Below, one piece after another: positions 1-11,170 of a stretch of 64,000 nt of DNA. The number at the start of each line of letters is the position of its first letter. Position 1 is the first letter of the stretch. Location: assembly GCA_035772785.1 (NCBI GenBank), contig JAOCPU010000009.1:62001-126000 (forward strand), read 5' to 3'. The notes beneath the pieces are model-generated. The model saw nothing but the letters and a program-made list of their open reading frames with translations. It was not told the origin of the DNA and searched no databases. Both the position numbers and the translations under genes were made by a program. Source of the stretch: Phlebiopsis flavidoalba. Lineage: Eukaryota; Basidiomycota; Agaricomycetes; Polyporales; Phanerochaetaceae.

Positions 1-1436
1 CTGGTGAGTTACACAGAGGCAAATCACCGTACACACCTCAACTCCGAACGAACAGGTATTATTGTGGCAGATGCCGGCTGTATTCTGGAGTCGATGTCGG
101 AATACCTTGCCCCCCCACAATTACATTATGCCCCTCGACCTTGGTGCCAAGGGCAGGTACGCGCTCATCTTCTGAGAACATGCTGGCGGACTGAACCTCG
201 GTTCAGTTGTCAAATTGGTGGGAATGTATCCACAAACGCAGGTGGTCTCCGATTACTCCGTTACGGCTCCCTCCACGGATCCGTCCTCGGCCTTGAAGTT
301 GTACTCCCCGATGGAACTATACTCGACCAATTATCGACTCTTCGTAAAGATAACACCGGTACGTCGGCTTTACCTCACGAAACTCAATAGGATGCGAAAT
401 GACGACCTCTATCAGGCTATGATCTCAAGCAACTGTTCATTGGTGCTGATGGGAACACTCGGAGTAGTGACCGGGCGTGTCAATACTATCCGCTCCTGCG
501 CCGAACGCATCCAGCAACGTGATGCTGGCTCTACCAAAATACGACAACGTTCTGCCCCTCTTCCGGGAGGTCAAGCGTCAGCTCTCGGAGATTCTATCCG
601 CCTTCGAGTTTATCGACCGAAGAGCTTACGACCTTGCTGTCAAGCATGGCCAGGGCCGTGCCCTGAACGATGAAGACGTTGAAGGGGCCGAGTGTTTCGT
701 TCTTGTCGAGACAAGTGGCGGCAATCGTGAACACGATGAAGAAGTGGGTATTGCGTGAATCTAAAACCAGTTCCGTTTAGCTGACGTCCCGTAGAAATTG
801 AATACCCTCCTCGAGACCCTTTTGGAAGCCGACGAACCTTTGATTAACACGGGAGTGCTCTCGCAGTCGCCACTGCAATTCTCACAACTATGGGCTATCC
901 GAGAAGGTATCACTGAGGCTGTGTCAAAGGAAGGCAAGGCGTACAAGTACGATATCTCTATCCCAGTGGCTAGCTTCAAAACGGTAGTCGACACCACTCG
1001 GGAACAAACTCCGTTCCAAAGGTCTTCTGCATGAAGGCGCCGTTAAGCACGTAGTCGGATATGGTCACGTCGGTGATGGTGTGTAGTCCTTCGTAACCGC
1101 TTTTTCTAGTGACTCAACTGTCCCAGGTAATCTGCATTTGAACATCGTCGCAGCGGAGTATACCCCCGAGATCGAGGCAGCGTTGGAACCATTCGTGTAT
1201 GAGCTTGTCCGTAAGTACAGTGCCAGTTTCAAGCGACATTTATTGCTTGAGGAGAAGCTGATTTAAACCCCGTAGAATCGTACAAAGGGTCGGTATCCGC
1301 TGAGCACGGAGTTGGTGTTATGAAGACGCATGCCTTGCATTACAGCAAAAACGCGACAAGTATTGATATAATGAGGAGAATCAAGGCCCTGTTCGACCCC
1401 AACGGCATCATGAACCCCGGCAAAGTTTTGCCCTAG
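1..1436 (+). CDS. D-2-hydroxyglutarate dehydrogenase, mitochondrial FAD enzyme (5' end cut by window)
   Basis: FAD-linked oxidase that converts D-2-hydroxyglutarate (or D-lactate in close relatives) to the 2-oxo acid, normally in the mitochondrial matrix. Visible in order: the FAD-binding core with [20 protein letters not shown] (about 209-270), a region around [11 protein letters not shown], and the C-terminal GYGHVGDG then NLHLNI metal/substrate segment, which is split by an intron (donor near 1079, acceptor near 1128). The end [10 protein letters not shown] and stop at 1434-1436 are typical. The N-terminus lies upstream of the window. The reading frame changes several times (near 120, 210, 350, 500, 740, 1040), some at introns and some probably sequence errors. 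Length and motifs fit D2HGDH/Dld2 better than cytochrome-linked D-lactate dehydrogenase, but the two families are close. Confidence 0.9.
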
Positions 1437-1697
1437 TTAGCTTGTGTAGCTGAATTCTCCGGTCACATCGTGCGATACATCTCGAATCCGACATATGCTC
1501 CCATCTCTGCGATGTAAAAATTAGCTCCTTAATGGTACTTGGGCTTAGCTCGAGCGTTGAAGGATAACCACAGACTATCGATCGTGAGGCAAGTGCAGAA
1601 AAAGTGAGAGAGCAGCCACCCGCAAGGTTACTGGTTGAGACGACGCGCGCTCCGTTGAATGGCAGACGCCCGAAAGTAGTGACAAGCGCGTGGCCAG

Positions 1698-1732
1698 CCC
1701 TAACCCCGTCCCTGTAACCTAACTCTAACCCA
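1698..1732 (+). repeat. Degenerate telomere-like CCCTAA/CTAACC tract
   Basis: The tract contains CCCTAACCCC, GTAACCTAAC and TCTAACCCAG within 35 nt, resembling imperfect copies of the fungal telomere repeat CCCTAA. It sits just before the first recognisable exon of the RAP1-like gene. It could equally be the 3' end of a short intron, since CTAAC is a branch-point-like motif and the tract ends in CAG. The rest of the 1437-1740 gap shows nothing recognisable. Confidence 0.4.
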
Positions 1733-1740
1733 GCTCATCG

Positions 1741-3800
1741 GTGTACTTGCAACCACAAGCTCACGCCGCAATTGTCTGTCATGGTATTGTCCAGTCTCGT
1801 GTGTACGGGCCATACCTGATCTCCCCCACCCAGCCTATCTTCCAAGATGAACATGGCCTGGCAATCAAGTTCTTCATTCAGAAAGATATCCCTCAAGATG
1901 TCCAAACCGAAGTTTGCGAAATGATTGCCGTGAGTTTGCGTTGTGGGATTGGTAGAACACCCACTTATGAGCCCGTGCGCCATTCAAGGTCCACGGTGGT
2001 AGAGTAGAGTCCAAGGTTCCCCGTGCCGGTTTCATTCTAGTCCAACCAGGCACATCCGGAAGAGGAACGGCTGCGTCTATGCTGGAATAGCCCTGACCGA
2101 CCAGACCGCTACTTCGTCCCTTACACCTTCGTGGAACGCATGCAGAATTCAGAATGTATTGCTGAAGCAGATCTTCATCCATGAAGGGCAACCGATACGC
2201 ATGCATATCGACTCAAGCATTGCAAATGTCAATGTGAGGGCAACGTTGAGTCAGCGAATCATTGTGAGCTTCGTGCATGCGGTCACCCTTTTCCTTGACA
2301 AAGTTCGCGTTTCAGCACTCTGGAGGAGACCCCAATGCATCTGCTCAATCTGCTAGAGTCATTTTGGCGGATCCCAACACAGATATATTCCAACATCTGG
2401 TGAAGACTTATCAGAACGAGTCCGATAAATACGTGGAGTCCTATCTATGGGTCAAACGATGCATAGAAAAGGGCTCCGTCACCTACACTCTCCGGTGGTG
2501 TATAAGAACCCTGGAGGGAGGCGAGCCGGAGAAGAGTGAGTGAAATGATCCTACATGACCTTATACTTGACTCACCGTTTGATCTATATTATGCTCCTAG
2601 ACGCACTCACTTTACCGAAAGAAGACGAAAACCATCTATGTGAATGGATTGCCGCAAAGATTCCATTCAAGGCGACCGGAGGCCGAACGGGCAATCGCCT
2701 CTATCAGCAGCTATGTGACATGGTAAGGCTCTGCGTCTTGCTGATAATTCTCGCTCATGCATCTCTACAGGCTACCGACCCAGATTATGCGTGGGTAACA
2801 AGACACACTTGGCAATCCTGGCGTGAACGATACAAGAAGAATGCCCACCCGTCTCGATGGCAAGATATCCGAAATTGTGGAGCGCAATAAGCCCTCGTTA
2901 GGAGAGAAGGGGCAGTATGGATACGTACGGAAACCTGAAGAGAAGGCCAGACGTATCAAGAGAGAAAAGGCCGCGAAGGGGAAGCTGGGCCTTCTACTGA
3001 AGAAATGGAGTTCATCTCTCAACCGATGGTTGCACCTATCCCTGGTTCAGTCAACGGACCTCCGCCTCTACCCCCGCCCGGCGCGTTCCCTCATGTCATG
3101 TACGATCCAAGACTCGGACCACCGCCTCCGTTTGCTCCACCTCCTACCCAAACGTCGCATATTCCACCACCGGAGGTGGTTGCCGCCCGTCAAACTGCCG
3201 TGGAAGAGGAAGACGACGACACCGAATGGCGCATTCGGGAGGGTCATGGGACGCAGCCACAATGGGCTAGGCGAGCAGAAGAAGAAGAAGAGCCTCCCAA
3301 GAAAAGGCAACGCGAATCGTGAGTCTTCTTAGCTTTACGCCACCTTATGGACGCCACTTAACTGACGAAAATCCAAGTACGGAGAACGGGGTGAAGCATG
3401 AAGGTATTCTCCATGTCGTGGACCAAGCTGTGATAGACATCGCCCGAGAATCTCGGTTCACGCCTGAGGAAGTAAAAGAGTACTACGACAGATGTGGCGA
3501 CGTGGACCGAACCCGGAATCGATTCAGGAAGATGAGGGCAGTTCTCGCCCCAGCTGCCAGATGATGAGCCCAGACTTGGCTTCTCTGAAGCAGAACACAG
3601 TGAAGACCCCTCTTCCTCCAAATACTACCATCAACGCGATAATCGAGGCCGCCTCTGGTCAAGTCGGGGATGTGTCGCAAATGAGTGCACCCCTGCAGTC
3701 TTTGCCGACCGTACCCCACAGTTCAGCAGTAGCCTACTCACCCAAATTCCGCACTCGGAGTCACGCCACGTTCGACAACGACGACTATTCTCATCTGTGA
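1741..3800 (+). CDS. RAP1-like telomere-binding protein (BRCT plus Rap1 Myb domain)
   Basis: Shelterin-type telomere/chromatin protein. An N-terminal BRCT-like part (LAIKFFIQKDIPQDVQTEV, then VHGGRVESKVPRAGF, ILVQPGT, and PDRYFVPYTFVE in another frame) is followed by IHEGQPIRMHIDSSI and a segment ending SYLWVKRCIEKG. The Rap1 Myb domain follows at about 2610-2870, with HLCEWIAAKIPFKATGGRTG and HTWQSWRERYKKNA. The C-terminal part includes a predicted helical stretch TPEEVKEYYDRCGDVDR and ends at the TGA at 3798-3800. An intron at 1930-1988 restores the first domain, and another near 2723-2770 splits the Myb domain. A single-base break lies near 2052. The start codon is not clear: an upstream exon is likely because the first block has no in-frame ATG. 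It converges on the kinase gene downstream. Confidence 0.85.
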
Positions 3801-3926
3801 ATGTAAATATTGTATATATAAGAGATGTTAATCATGGAATGTCAAACTCTGTTAAAAGTTTGTAGTCAGCTGCTCGCACTGGCGCGGGTGGGCTATCGAA
3901 TGGCTTGCGACGCCTATGAAGATCGG

Positions 3927-5470
3927 TCAGTGGATTGCACTAAATGATACTTCGATGACACCTACTTCTCTCCTGCCGCCGCGCAGGAGGGGAATGACCC
4001 AAAGAGGTTCCGGGTGTTTTGGATATGGCGACTCACTATCCCCGAAGATCAGCATTAGTTGTGGCACAGGACCATGATCACGAACCTGAAGTACGGGGTG
4101 TTTCAATGCTTCCCGTCGCCGAAATTCTTTCTTCCGGATCGTACGTTAGTAGTTTGTGAAAAGCAAATCCAGCCAGCAGTTGTGATATGTGGAAACCTTT
4201 GCCGAAGTTGTGGCGCATTGGGGGCGCGGGCAAGTTGATCGTCTTGGCCAAAGGGAGGGAGGAGTAATCTGGCCAGGTTGTGCTCGTGGGAGGACCTAAC
4301 AGCTTGAATATCATAGAAATGAGTTCCACCTCTCCTTTGGCTTGGAAACAAGGGCTCCTTCTAATCAGTAGTTCGGCAAAGATACAGCCGACAGACCACA
4401 TGTCAACCGCCGCTCGAGTATGAGGTGGTCGCCCCAAGTAATATTTCAGGTGCGCTAAATACAAGAGTCAAACGAGGTAGAAGCAATGTTTCAATGTTTG
4501 ACTCACCGATAACCACAACGTTACTACGAGTTGCGTCAATCCGCCCACGCCGACTGGGGTCACACCATAATCTTCTCGCGAGTTGCCAAAATCGGCCACT
4601 TTAATCGTTCCGCGATTGTTCATGAGCAAATTGCTCGTCTTGAGGTCCCGGTGTAATGACTCCACCTCTCGCTGACAATACGCCACGACCGCGGGAAAGG
4701 AGTCTGCAGCAGGAGAGTCTTGATTTCAGACTGCAGATGAGAACGCGGACGGCGATGGACGGCGTGAGCAGCGGTTATTTTGAGGTCGTGGGCTATCTAT
4801 GAAGTCCATGACATGACACCCTTTGCGCAGACACCCATGCTGAGGAAGATCTTATGGCCATGGATGTGATGGAACCATCACTGTGTCAGAGTACGCCCCA
4901 CAAACGACCTCTCGAATACCCACTACATTCTCGTGTCGGCATGTCCATAAGCGCGTTAACCATCACGCAATGCAGTATGATTGGAAAGCCATGGTTTCTC
5001 TTCGTCTACGTTTAAAGTTTCTTCGAGAGGCAACGATCATTGCTCCGGGCTCCGTCGTACAACTACTATGGCCTGAATGAAGACCCCGTACGAGCCCTCC
5101 CTCGATGGAACTTCACGTCCGCATCATAAAAGTAGGACCCGACCGATGATAGGTAGGATAGGGTGGGATTGCAAAAGTACGCTGTTGGTGGTACGTATAC
5201 ACTGTGACCGCACTTCTGGTCCTCTTCCACCGTCACGCTCCACGACGACACTATTGGGAATAGGAAGCAGCTGGGGAGGTGTCTGAGGACCTCGAGGCCC
5301 GCCGCCAGACGCTCTGTAGGTGGGTTTGGACTTGACACGCTGATCTTCGCGGACTGTGGGGAGCTGAGCGCCGTAGTTCCGGTGATGTACTCTTCCCAGT
5401 ATCGGTCGTCCCATCTCGACCAGTTTTCCGCGGATGGGTGAAGGACCCGCTTGCTGAGACTCGTCTGCAT
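3927..5470 (-). CDS. CDK11 (PITSLRE)-like cyclin-dependent kinase
   Basis: Ser/Thr protein kinase of the CDK11/CDK10 group, nuclear, acting in transcription and RNA processing in other eukaryotes. Read on the minus strand: a glycine loop EEGSYGV-like stretch (about 5085-5105), [14 protein letters not shown] (about 4900-4950), VMDFI, then the catalytic loop [15 protein letters not shown] with the DFG triplet (about 4590-4650), [24 protein letters not shown] (about 4370-4410), [13 protein letters not shown] (about 4110-4150), and a tail with [12 protein letters not shown]-region spacing, the activation segment and the HPxxF end fit CDK11. Several single-base frame breaks and short introns interrupt the frame. 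The tail stop at 3927-3929 is 127 nt from the convergent RAP1 stop. The N-terminal start near 5470 is uncertain. Confidence 0.85.
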
Positions 5471-5615
5471 CGCATATGTTGTTGGTAGATGAGGAAGACC
5501 GTCTTGTTCAGAGCCGGACTAGCTGACAAGATTCGATCGGGGTTTATGGGCGCCTACGCGCCTTAGCCTCAAGGCGGCGCGGCGCGACGGCTCTTCGCAT
5601 GGCATTCGCTAGCAG

Positions 5616-5625
5616 TATATATAAT
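5616..5625 (+). promoter_or_regulatory. TATA box upstream of coiled-coil orphan gene
   Basis: TATATATAAT lies about 115 nt before the ATG at 5738, in the short gap between the divergent kinase gene and the next plus-strand gene. Position and sequence fit a fungal TATA element. Confidence 0.5.
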
Positions 5626-5737
5626 GTGTCACTTCCACCTTCGTGCTGAACATCGTGGACCTCTCTTCTGCCATATCAAAGGGTTGAGAATAATTCGCTC
5701 ACGCGTCGATTACTTGCCAAACGTTTAATCGGCCAGG

Positions 5738-7221
5738 ATGCAATTCAACCTGCTTAGGTCCGTTCGAAACCGCCCAGCCTCCTCAGGGCCAGTCTCAACC
5801 GATGCGCCGAACTTCGCGTACCAACAGTACGTGCGTAAATATTTATCTGTTGCTCATTTTCAATCCATTTTGCATATCCATTAAAGCCACGAAAGAGATC
5901 CGATAATGCCCCTCTGGAACGAGGGACTCTAAGACTGCGGGTACGTGTGTCGTTACGACTGTATAGCGTTCACTCTCCCACCTTAATGGTGATAAAACTC
6001 AACACAACATGTACTAATTTGTGTCTCATTCAATAGATTTGACGCTTCCTACTCGAACACCACCGCGGCATATACATCAATATTCCTCATGCGTCTGATA
6101 TCACTTTGCTTAAGGCGTCCAGAATCGATCCTGAACCTCAAATTGAGAGCCCATGTTCGATCCCAGTACATCGAAAGACAATATCGGTAAATAGTATTCT
6201 TTACTCACCCATATTCGATGAAAACTGACACTCAAAATCACGACTCACAGAACCGCCGCGACGACGCATTCACTCAGAGGTTACTAAATCCCGTCAAACG
6301 CACCGCCGGGAAGCTGAGAAGCGACGGGCTTCCTCTCCTGCCGGTGCCCCCATTCCACGACCCCATAGCATTACACCCAAGATGAGACATTCAAACCGGC
6401 GGACGTCATCTCGAAAGTCCGGCGTTGGATTACTGACTCCTGATCCATCGGTCCAATTAGAGAATAATGATCAGGACAACTCTAGACCTACGTTGAATGG
6501 GTCGCAATGCACCTCAGTATTGAGAAAGCGTCCCCGGCTCTCAGGAGTAGAAGTTCCATTATTAAGCCGAGCAGGGTCTCAGGAAGCCCTACAAGAAAAC
6601 CTCTCCAGCAGTCTAGAAACAGACGATGGCACTATGGGGTGTGAAACCGAGAACGATTGCCTCATGGCTGATTTCCACCTCCTAAGCATTCCTGATTTCT
6701 CTACTCTTCCATGGGTGTCAACTACCATTCCAAACCTTGACGGGCCGGGAAATACTCAGTCCAAAATATATCTGCCCCCTGGAGTCAGCTGCGTTGTCGA
6801 GTGTGAGTAATCGAGACGTCCCGCGAGGGAATCTGCTCATTCATGAGCACTATTTACAGCGATGCAGCACGCTTTAGCTGCAGAGCACACGGCTCGGCGG
6901 AAGGCCGAAGAACGATACGAGCAGGAGGCTCGTTTGCGCATGCATGCAGAAAAGCAAGCCCGTGATCTCGAGGCTGAGGTCGCTAGGCTGGAAGAGGCAC
7001 GTAACTTGTGGCTGGCCACCACCAGAGAAACCTTTGCGTCCGATCGCACTAAGCCCCATACTCTTTCGCCTACCGAAGGGTCGGGTTCATTGTCTGCGCT
7101 ACTCCCACAGCGTCTCGAAGCATCTTTGATAGCCCGGGATACCAGTGTCAAGGGCAAGGACAATGGCCGGATGGTAGTTCCGATGCTACGGTCAGGGCTT
7201 AGTGCCGGACGCAATTACTGA
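5738..7221 (+). CDS. Uncharacterised protein with C-terminal coiled coil
   Basis: No family recognised. The start ATG at 5738 begins MQFNLLRSVRNRPASSG. Probable introns lie at about 5828-5887, 5941-6036, 6189-6250 and 6807-6860, each with GT donor and AG acceptor. The middle part (6382-6800) is polar and serine-rich with a basic start (MRHSNRRTSSRKSG) and ends SKIYLPPGVSCVVE. The last exon opens with a strongly charged alanine/glutamate/arginine heptad-like region (AEHTARRKAEERYEQEARL and on to LEAEVARLEEA), a likely coiled coil of about 50 residues. It ends SAGRNY with stop at 7219-7221. It reads without obvious frame breaks from 6382 onward, which supports a real gene. Function unknown; a structural or nuclear scaffold role is only a guess from composition. 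Confidence 0.6.
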
Positions 7222-7969
7222 CACAACATCAAGATAAGCCTTGTGATGACCCTTGTGCCTGTACAGCCCAATTGTCTAAAATATACAACAAAGCTTGTGT
7301 TTGCATCCCATGACGTCCCCGCATAATTCCATGCCGACATGTCCTCGGCCTGTTCCCTCCCTAATGCAAACCAGCCAGATTGGTTAATGTGCTGTCCAAT
7401 TGAGGGTACATTGTCGACAGCGAAACGAGTAAACCACATTCGGAACTTTCTGTGCCTGTTGGGGTCGCACTCTTTGGAAAGGCTACAGTTGAGCTTATAT
7501 ACATTGGGATTGATTCTGTAGGTATGGACGACCGGGCATGGATGTTTTGGCTACAGTTCTTGTTTTGATACAGGGCTCGGGAACTAAAGTAAACCATATT
7601 AAGAAATAAATGCTGTAATCGATGGGTGCGCTGCAGTGGAATGTTATGATGGTAGGCCAAATACAAGAAATGTGTGAAGCCCCATGAGAAAGTGACCAAA
7701 TTCTTCGATTGACAACCGGGGAAAACAGAATGATGGGAGACGGTTAAAGCAAACTTTCATTATCGCTTTGGGTTACTCGCAAACAAGACGAGCCTTAAAG
7801 ATATACATGCGTGCGGCCAGCCCGAATGTGTTTTGTTGGTCTTGATGTTGGAGAAGTTAATGCCACATTTCGCCAATCCGGAGGAAACGTCGAGCGATGG
7901 GTTGTTGTTCGTATCTGAGACACGCGCACTGCTTTCGTAGTCATTCAGTCCGCCGGCGCCGCTCGCCAT
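7215..7969 (-). CDS. Possible small uncharacterised gene
   Basis: A minus-strand ATG at 7967-7969 begins MASGAGGLNDYESSARVSD. It lies 3 nt after an intron-like acceptor (ATTTAG), whose donor GTGAGT is near 8020, which would make a 5'-UTR intron of about 47 nt. Below it, short open stretches such as THRLQHLFLNMVYFSSRAL and EDMSAWNYAGTSWDAN could be exons. They are not contiguous and match no family I recognise. Low certainty: this could be a short orphan gene or chance open frames. Confidence 0.22.
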
Positions 7970-10900
7970 GCACTAAATTAAGAGCGGCAATCGCCGTCTC
8001 GGTAGGCGAGGCTACTCACACCACAGTGAGGACGTCGGAACGGCGGTACCTGTTAGACTCGGCGGGCGAAGCAGGAAAACGCGGGGAATGCTCGGTGACA
8101 TGGTAGGGGAAGGATCTTTGGGACGGAGCACCTGCAGAGTTCGTCGAGTAGAGGGAAAGTGGGGGGTTAGATCGTTCTTCCGACGCAGAGGCCATAGCCT
8201 GAACGTACGGTAAGGGGAGCTGTCACACGGGGAAGCCATAGCCTGTGCTGACGGCCCACCCCCCCCACAGAAATGGTCATAGACGTTCGGAGGTCGAGTG
8301 GCCATCTCGTACTTCTTAATCAGCCGCGAAGAGCGAGGCGTGAATTCTAGATTCAACGGAATGACACCATCAGATTGTGAGGTCACCAGGAAAACCAATC
8401 TAGATTTCATCCTCCTCGTCGAAATTGGTTGTGCGTTGGGATTCGCACCATCCAACAGTGCGTCTCTACTCTCCCATTGGAAAGGGGATTTCATCGACGG
8501 CCCGAGAATAGTCGCTAGAATCGCGGGAACGGATGGTTCGGAAACAGCGAGGATCTGCGGGATGGACAGGCTTGCTGCTCCCAGTCGCGCATGCGACTGA
8601 CGAGGCCTTCCCCACTCTCCTCAATGCCTCCCGCTGCAATTTCGCCGAAGGTTTTCAGTCGAAATCGTAATCTTGTTACGCTGGATCCGTCCCTGCATGA
8701 GACTGCGAGACGAAAACGGGTGGGTCTGAGATGGAGCGGACCCTTTGGGCGATAATGCAAATTCGAGGGAGCTCGATTTGTGACGAGCGAGAGGGAAAGA
8801 CAGTTGGAAGGCGTCAGACGAGTGCTGGGCAGGCTTGGTGCGGGGGGCGGTGGTACGAACGCCCACCTGCTCGCGAAAACACTGGGCTCGAGCCAAAAAA
8901 GAAGGGACCTCGTATGTTTGGTTAAGGGCGACTGATTTTTTGTTGGGGCTAAAGATAACTGTTGCCAACACCCATATTGCGAGGACGCGACCACGTTCAC
9001 AGAGCTGTCCCGTCTCGCCTCTCTTGCCTCGCCTCCATCTGTCTACGTCCACCACTTGTGCTTTCTCTTTTGTAGGCGTTCGGACACATAAAAGTCTTTG
9101 ACCGACGTGACTACGCGTGTTACTCGCGCGCAGGTCTCTTGTGTGAAGTACCCCCACCCCCGCCATTTATCTGTGGAGCATTGGACGACGTAGAGGCGGG
9201 GATTGGAGAGGTTGTTGAGTAGTGAGACCGACGGCGATGGGGCGAGAGAAGCGTGCGGGGGTGGGAAGACATATAAATCACGACTGACGCGTGATTAGAG
9301 AAAAATAATATGCGGTGATCCCCTTCCTCGCATCTCCCCGAGGACGACGTGAGAAGGGTTGAGGGCAGATTGCGTCGGACAGTGAGGGTCCTCCGAGCGA
9401 AATGTTTAGGTCAGGCAGAGAGTTCCGTCCCGCCACTTGCTCTGGCCAGTTTAACACACTGACGTCAGCCATGATCGGACAACATTCCGAGAATTCTATT
9501 TTAGGCAGTTTCTGTAGTTTGTTCCTTGGCTTCTCGCATCCCACGCACACGCTGGTCCCACTCTCAGGCTAGCGGGCCAGTAGGGGCCTCCACCAAATAA
9601 GTTCCACAAAACTCACTGACAGTGATCTTACAAGACTGCTGCGCCCCGCCTCCTAGCTAGCTTTTCACATTTGACACTGGGCACTCCTGTTGTGGGCCCC
9701 CGTTACTTTCTGACGGTTACTATTTCGGCCCGATTTTTCTCACTATCGGCTACTTTTCGTATCAGCTACTCCCGAGTTCTTTGCAGAGCCTATTTGCCTT
9801 ACCACACCCTCTCTGCGGGATAGGCCCGTCGGACTCACCCAGAGCCAAAACGCATTGCGATAAATGCTATCCACGCTGAAGTAAGTCGCGTGCTTCATGA
9901 CCCCCTGCTGCTACGCGTCCCCCCCCCCGCGTGGTGGTCTGGACAGAGAAGTCGTTTTAGACTCTGTTCCCGCGCAACGCAAAACCAATCCGATTCGGAG
10001 TGGTTTTCGATTACGCCAGGTGTGGTAGGTGCGCGATGTTTTGATTAGGATATGAAATTTATCTTCTTGTAACCGGACGAGAGGAGTACGGCTTTTAACC
10101 ACATTTTACACTCAGTTGCCATTGCTACCATATCGTCTGATCCATTGCGAGACGATCGGTCGGATGCTCAAAAGCGTGGACCGGTGAAAGAAATCTTTTT
10201 TTTTCTTTGCGCACAGGTTTTTGTTGGGCAGGGGGGGGGTCCTTCTTCCATTACGTACATTTTAGTAAAGCGGGCGTGCAAACAATCTACTCCGACTCCA
10301 GCAAATGTGGCACAACTCCCCCTCTCCGAGTCTTAGGACTGAAGCGTGACTGGCGACAAGCTTTTAGGTAGTAAGGAACTATGCATCTATTCCAGTGTTA
10401 ACATATGCTTTATAAACTCGTATGGTGATTGGCAAAAGTGGCAAAACAGGCCAGCTTTTTCAAGTCATTCCGGCCAGTAGTCTGTCCATAGATCAGCCCC
10501 ATGTGGATGAATTCCTGCGGTGTGATTTTGTGATATTTTTGGTCATCTCAAGCGTAGTAGGCTTTTCTCCTTGAGCGCCAGGTCGCCCCACAATGTCAAA
10601 GCTCAGAACCCGCGGGTTGAAGATATGCAATGATGGTAGACTGCCGCCAATCCAGAACTTTAGAAGTGTTGTTTATAATGATCGATGCTGACGTTGGAGG
10701 ACGTTGAGCGTTCAGCTTGAGTGGGCTTGATTCGTCCGTGCCGTTATCATATTTCCGGCCTCAGGTCTCTGGTCCCGCGAAAAAAACCCGCAAATTTCGC
10801 GCCACATGCACTCCGAGTGTTTGTCTATAGTACTCGTTCCTTGGCTTGCTGCAAACTGTAGGTGGGTACACTCGTATGTGAATGCTGACACCAGGATCCC

Positions 10901-11170
10901 ACAAGTTGAAGCATCAATATGGTTCGCTGGTTTTGTCACGAAAGCCCACGGGCACCGTTTTCCGTACTGCCGACCACGGAAACATTTAACACGGGGGACC
11001 GATGCATTGGGCGTACTTTCGCTTTCGAAGCCCCCCCGCCGGCGATGAATTGGACCCACAAGCGAGGATCTACGGCGTTATGTTTGATATTCGAACAGGC
11101 TGTTTTGAGATCAGGCGGGTAAAGATTTACACCGTGTGTAGAGATGGCATAATTCTATGAGAGGGTCTCT
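7970..11170. other. Gene-poor interval
   Basis: About 3.2 kb without a recognisable protein. Overlapping open frames on both strands between 8000 and 9170 (for example minus 8515-9000 and 8621-9166) are rich in Ser/Arg/Pro, differ in frame, and show no domain, so they look like chance frames in a GC-rich stretch. Short homopolymers occur (C-run near 9920, T-run near 10195, G-run near 10231). No terminal repeats or transposase motifs were seen. Confidence 0.5.

Noticed and set aside
8515..9166. Overlapping minus-strand open frames of 161 and 181 residues
   Set aside because: No homology or consistent exon structure; the two differ only by frame and look like chance in GC-rich DNA.
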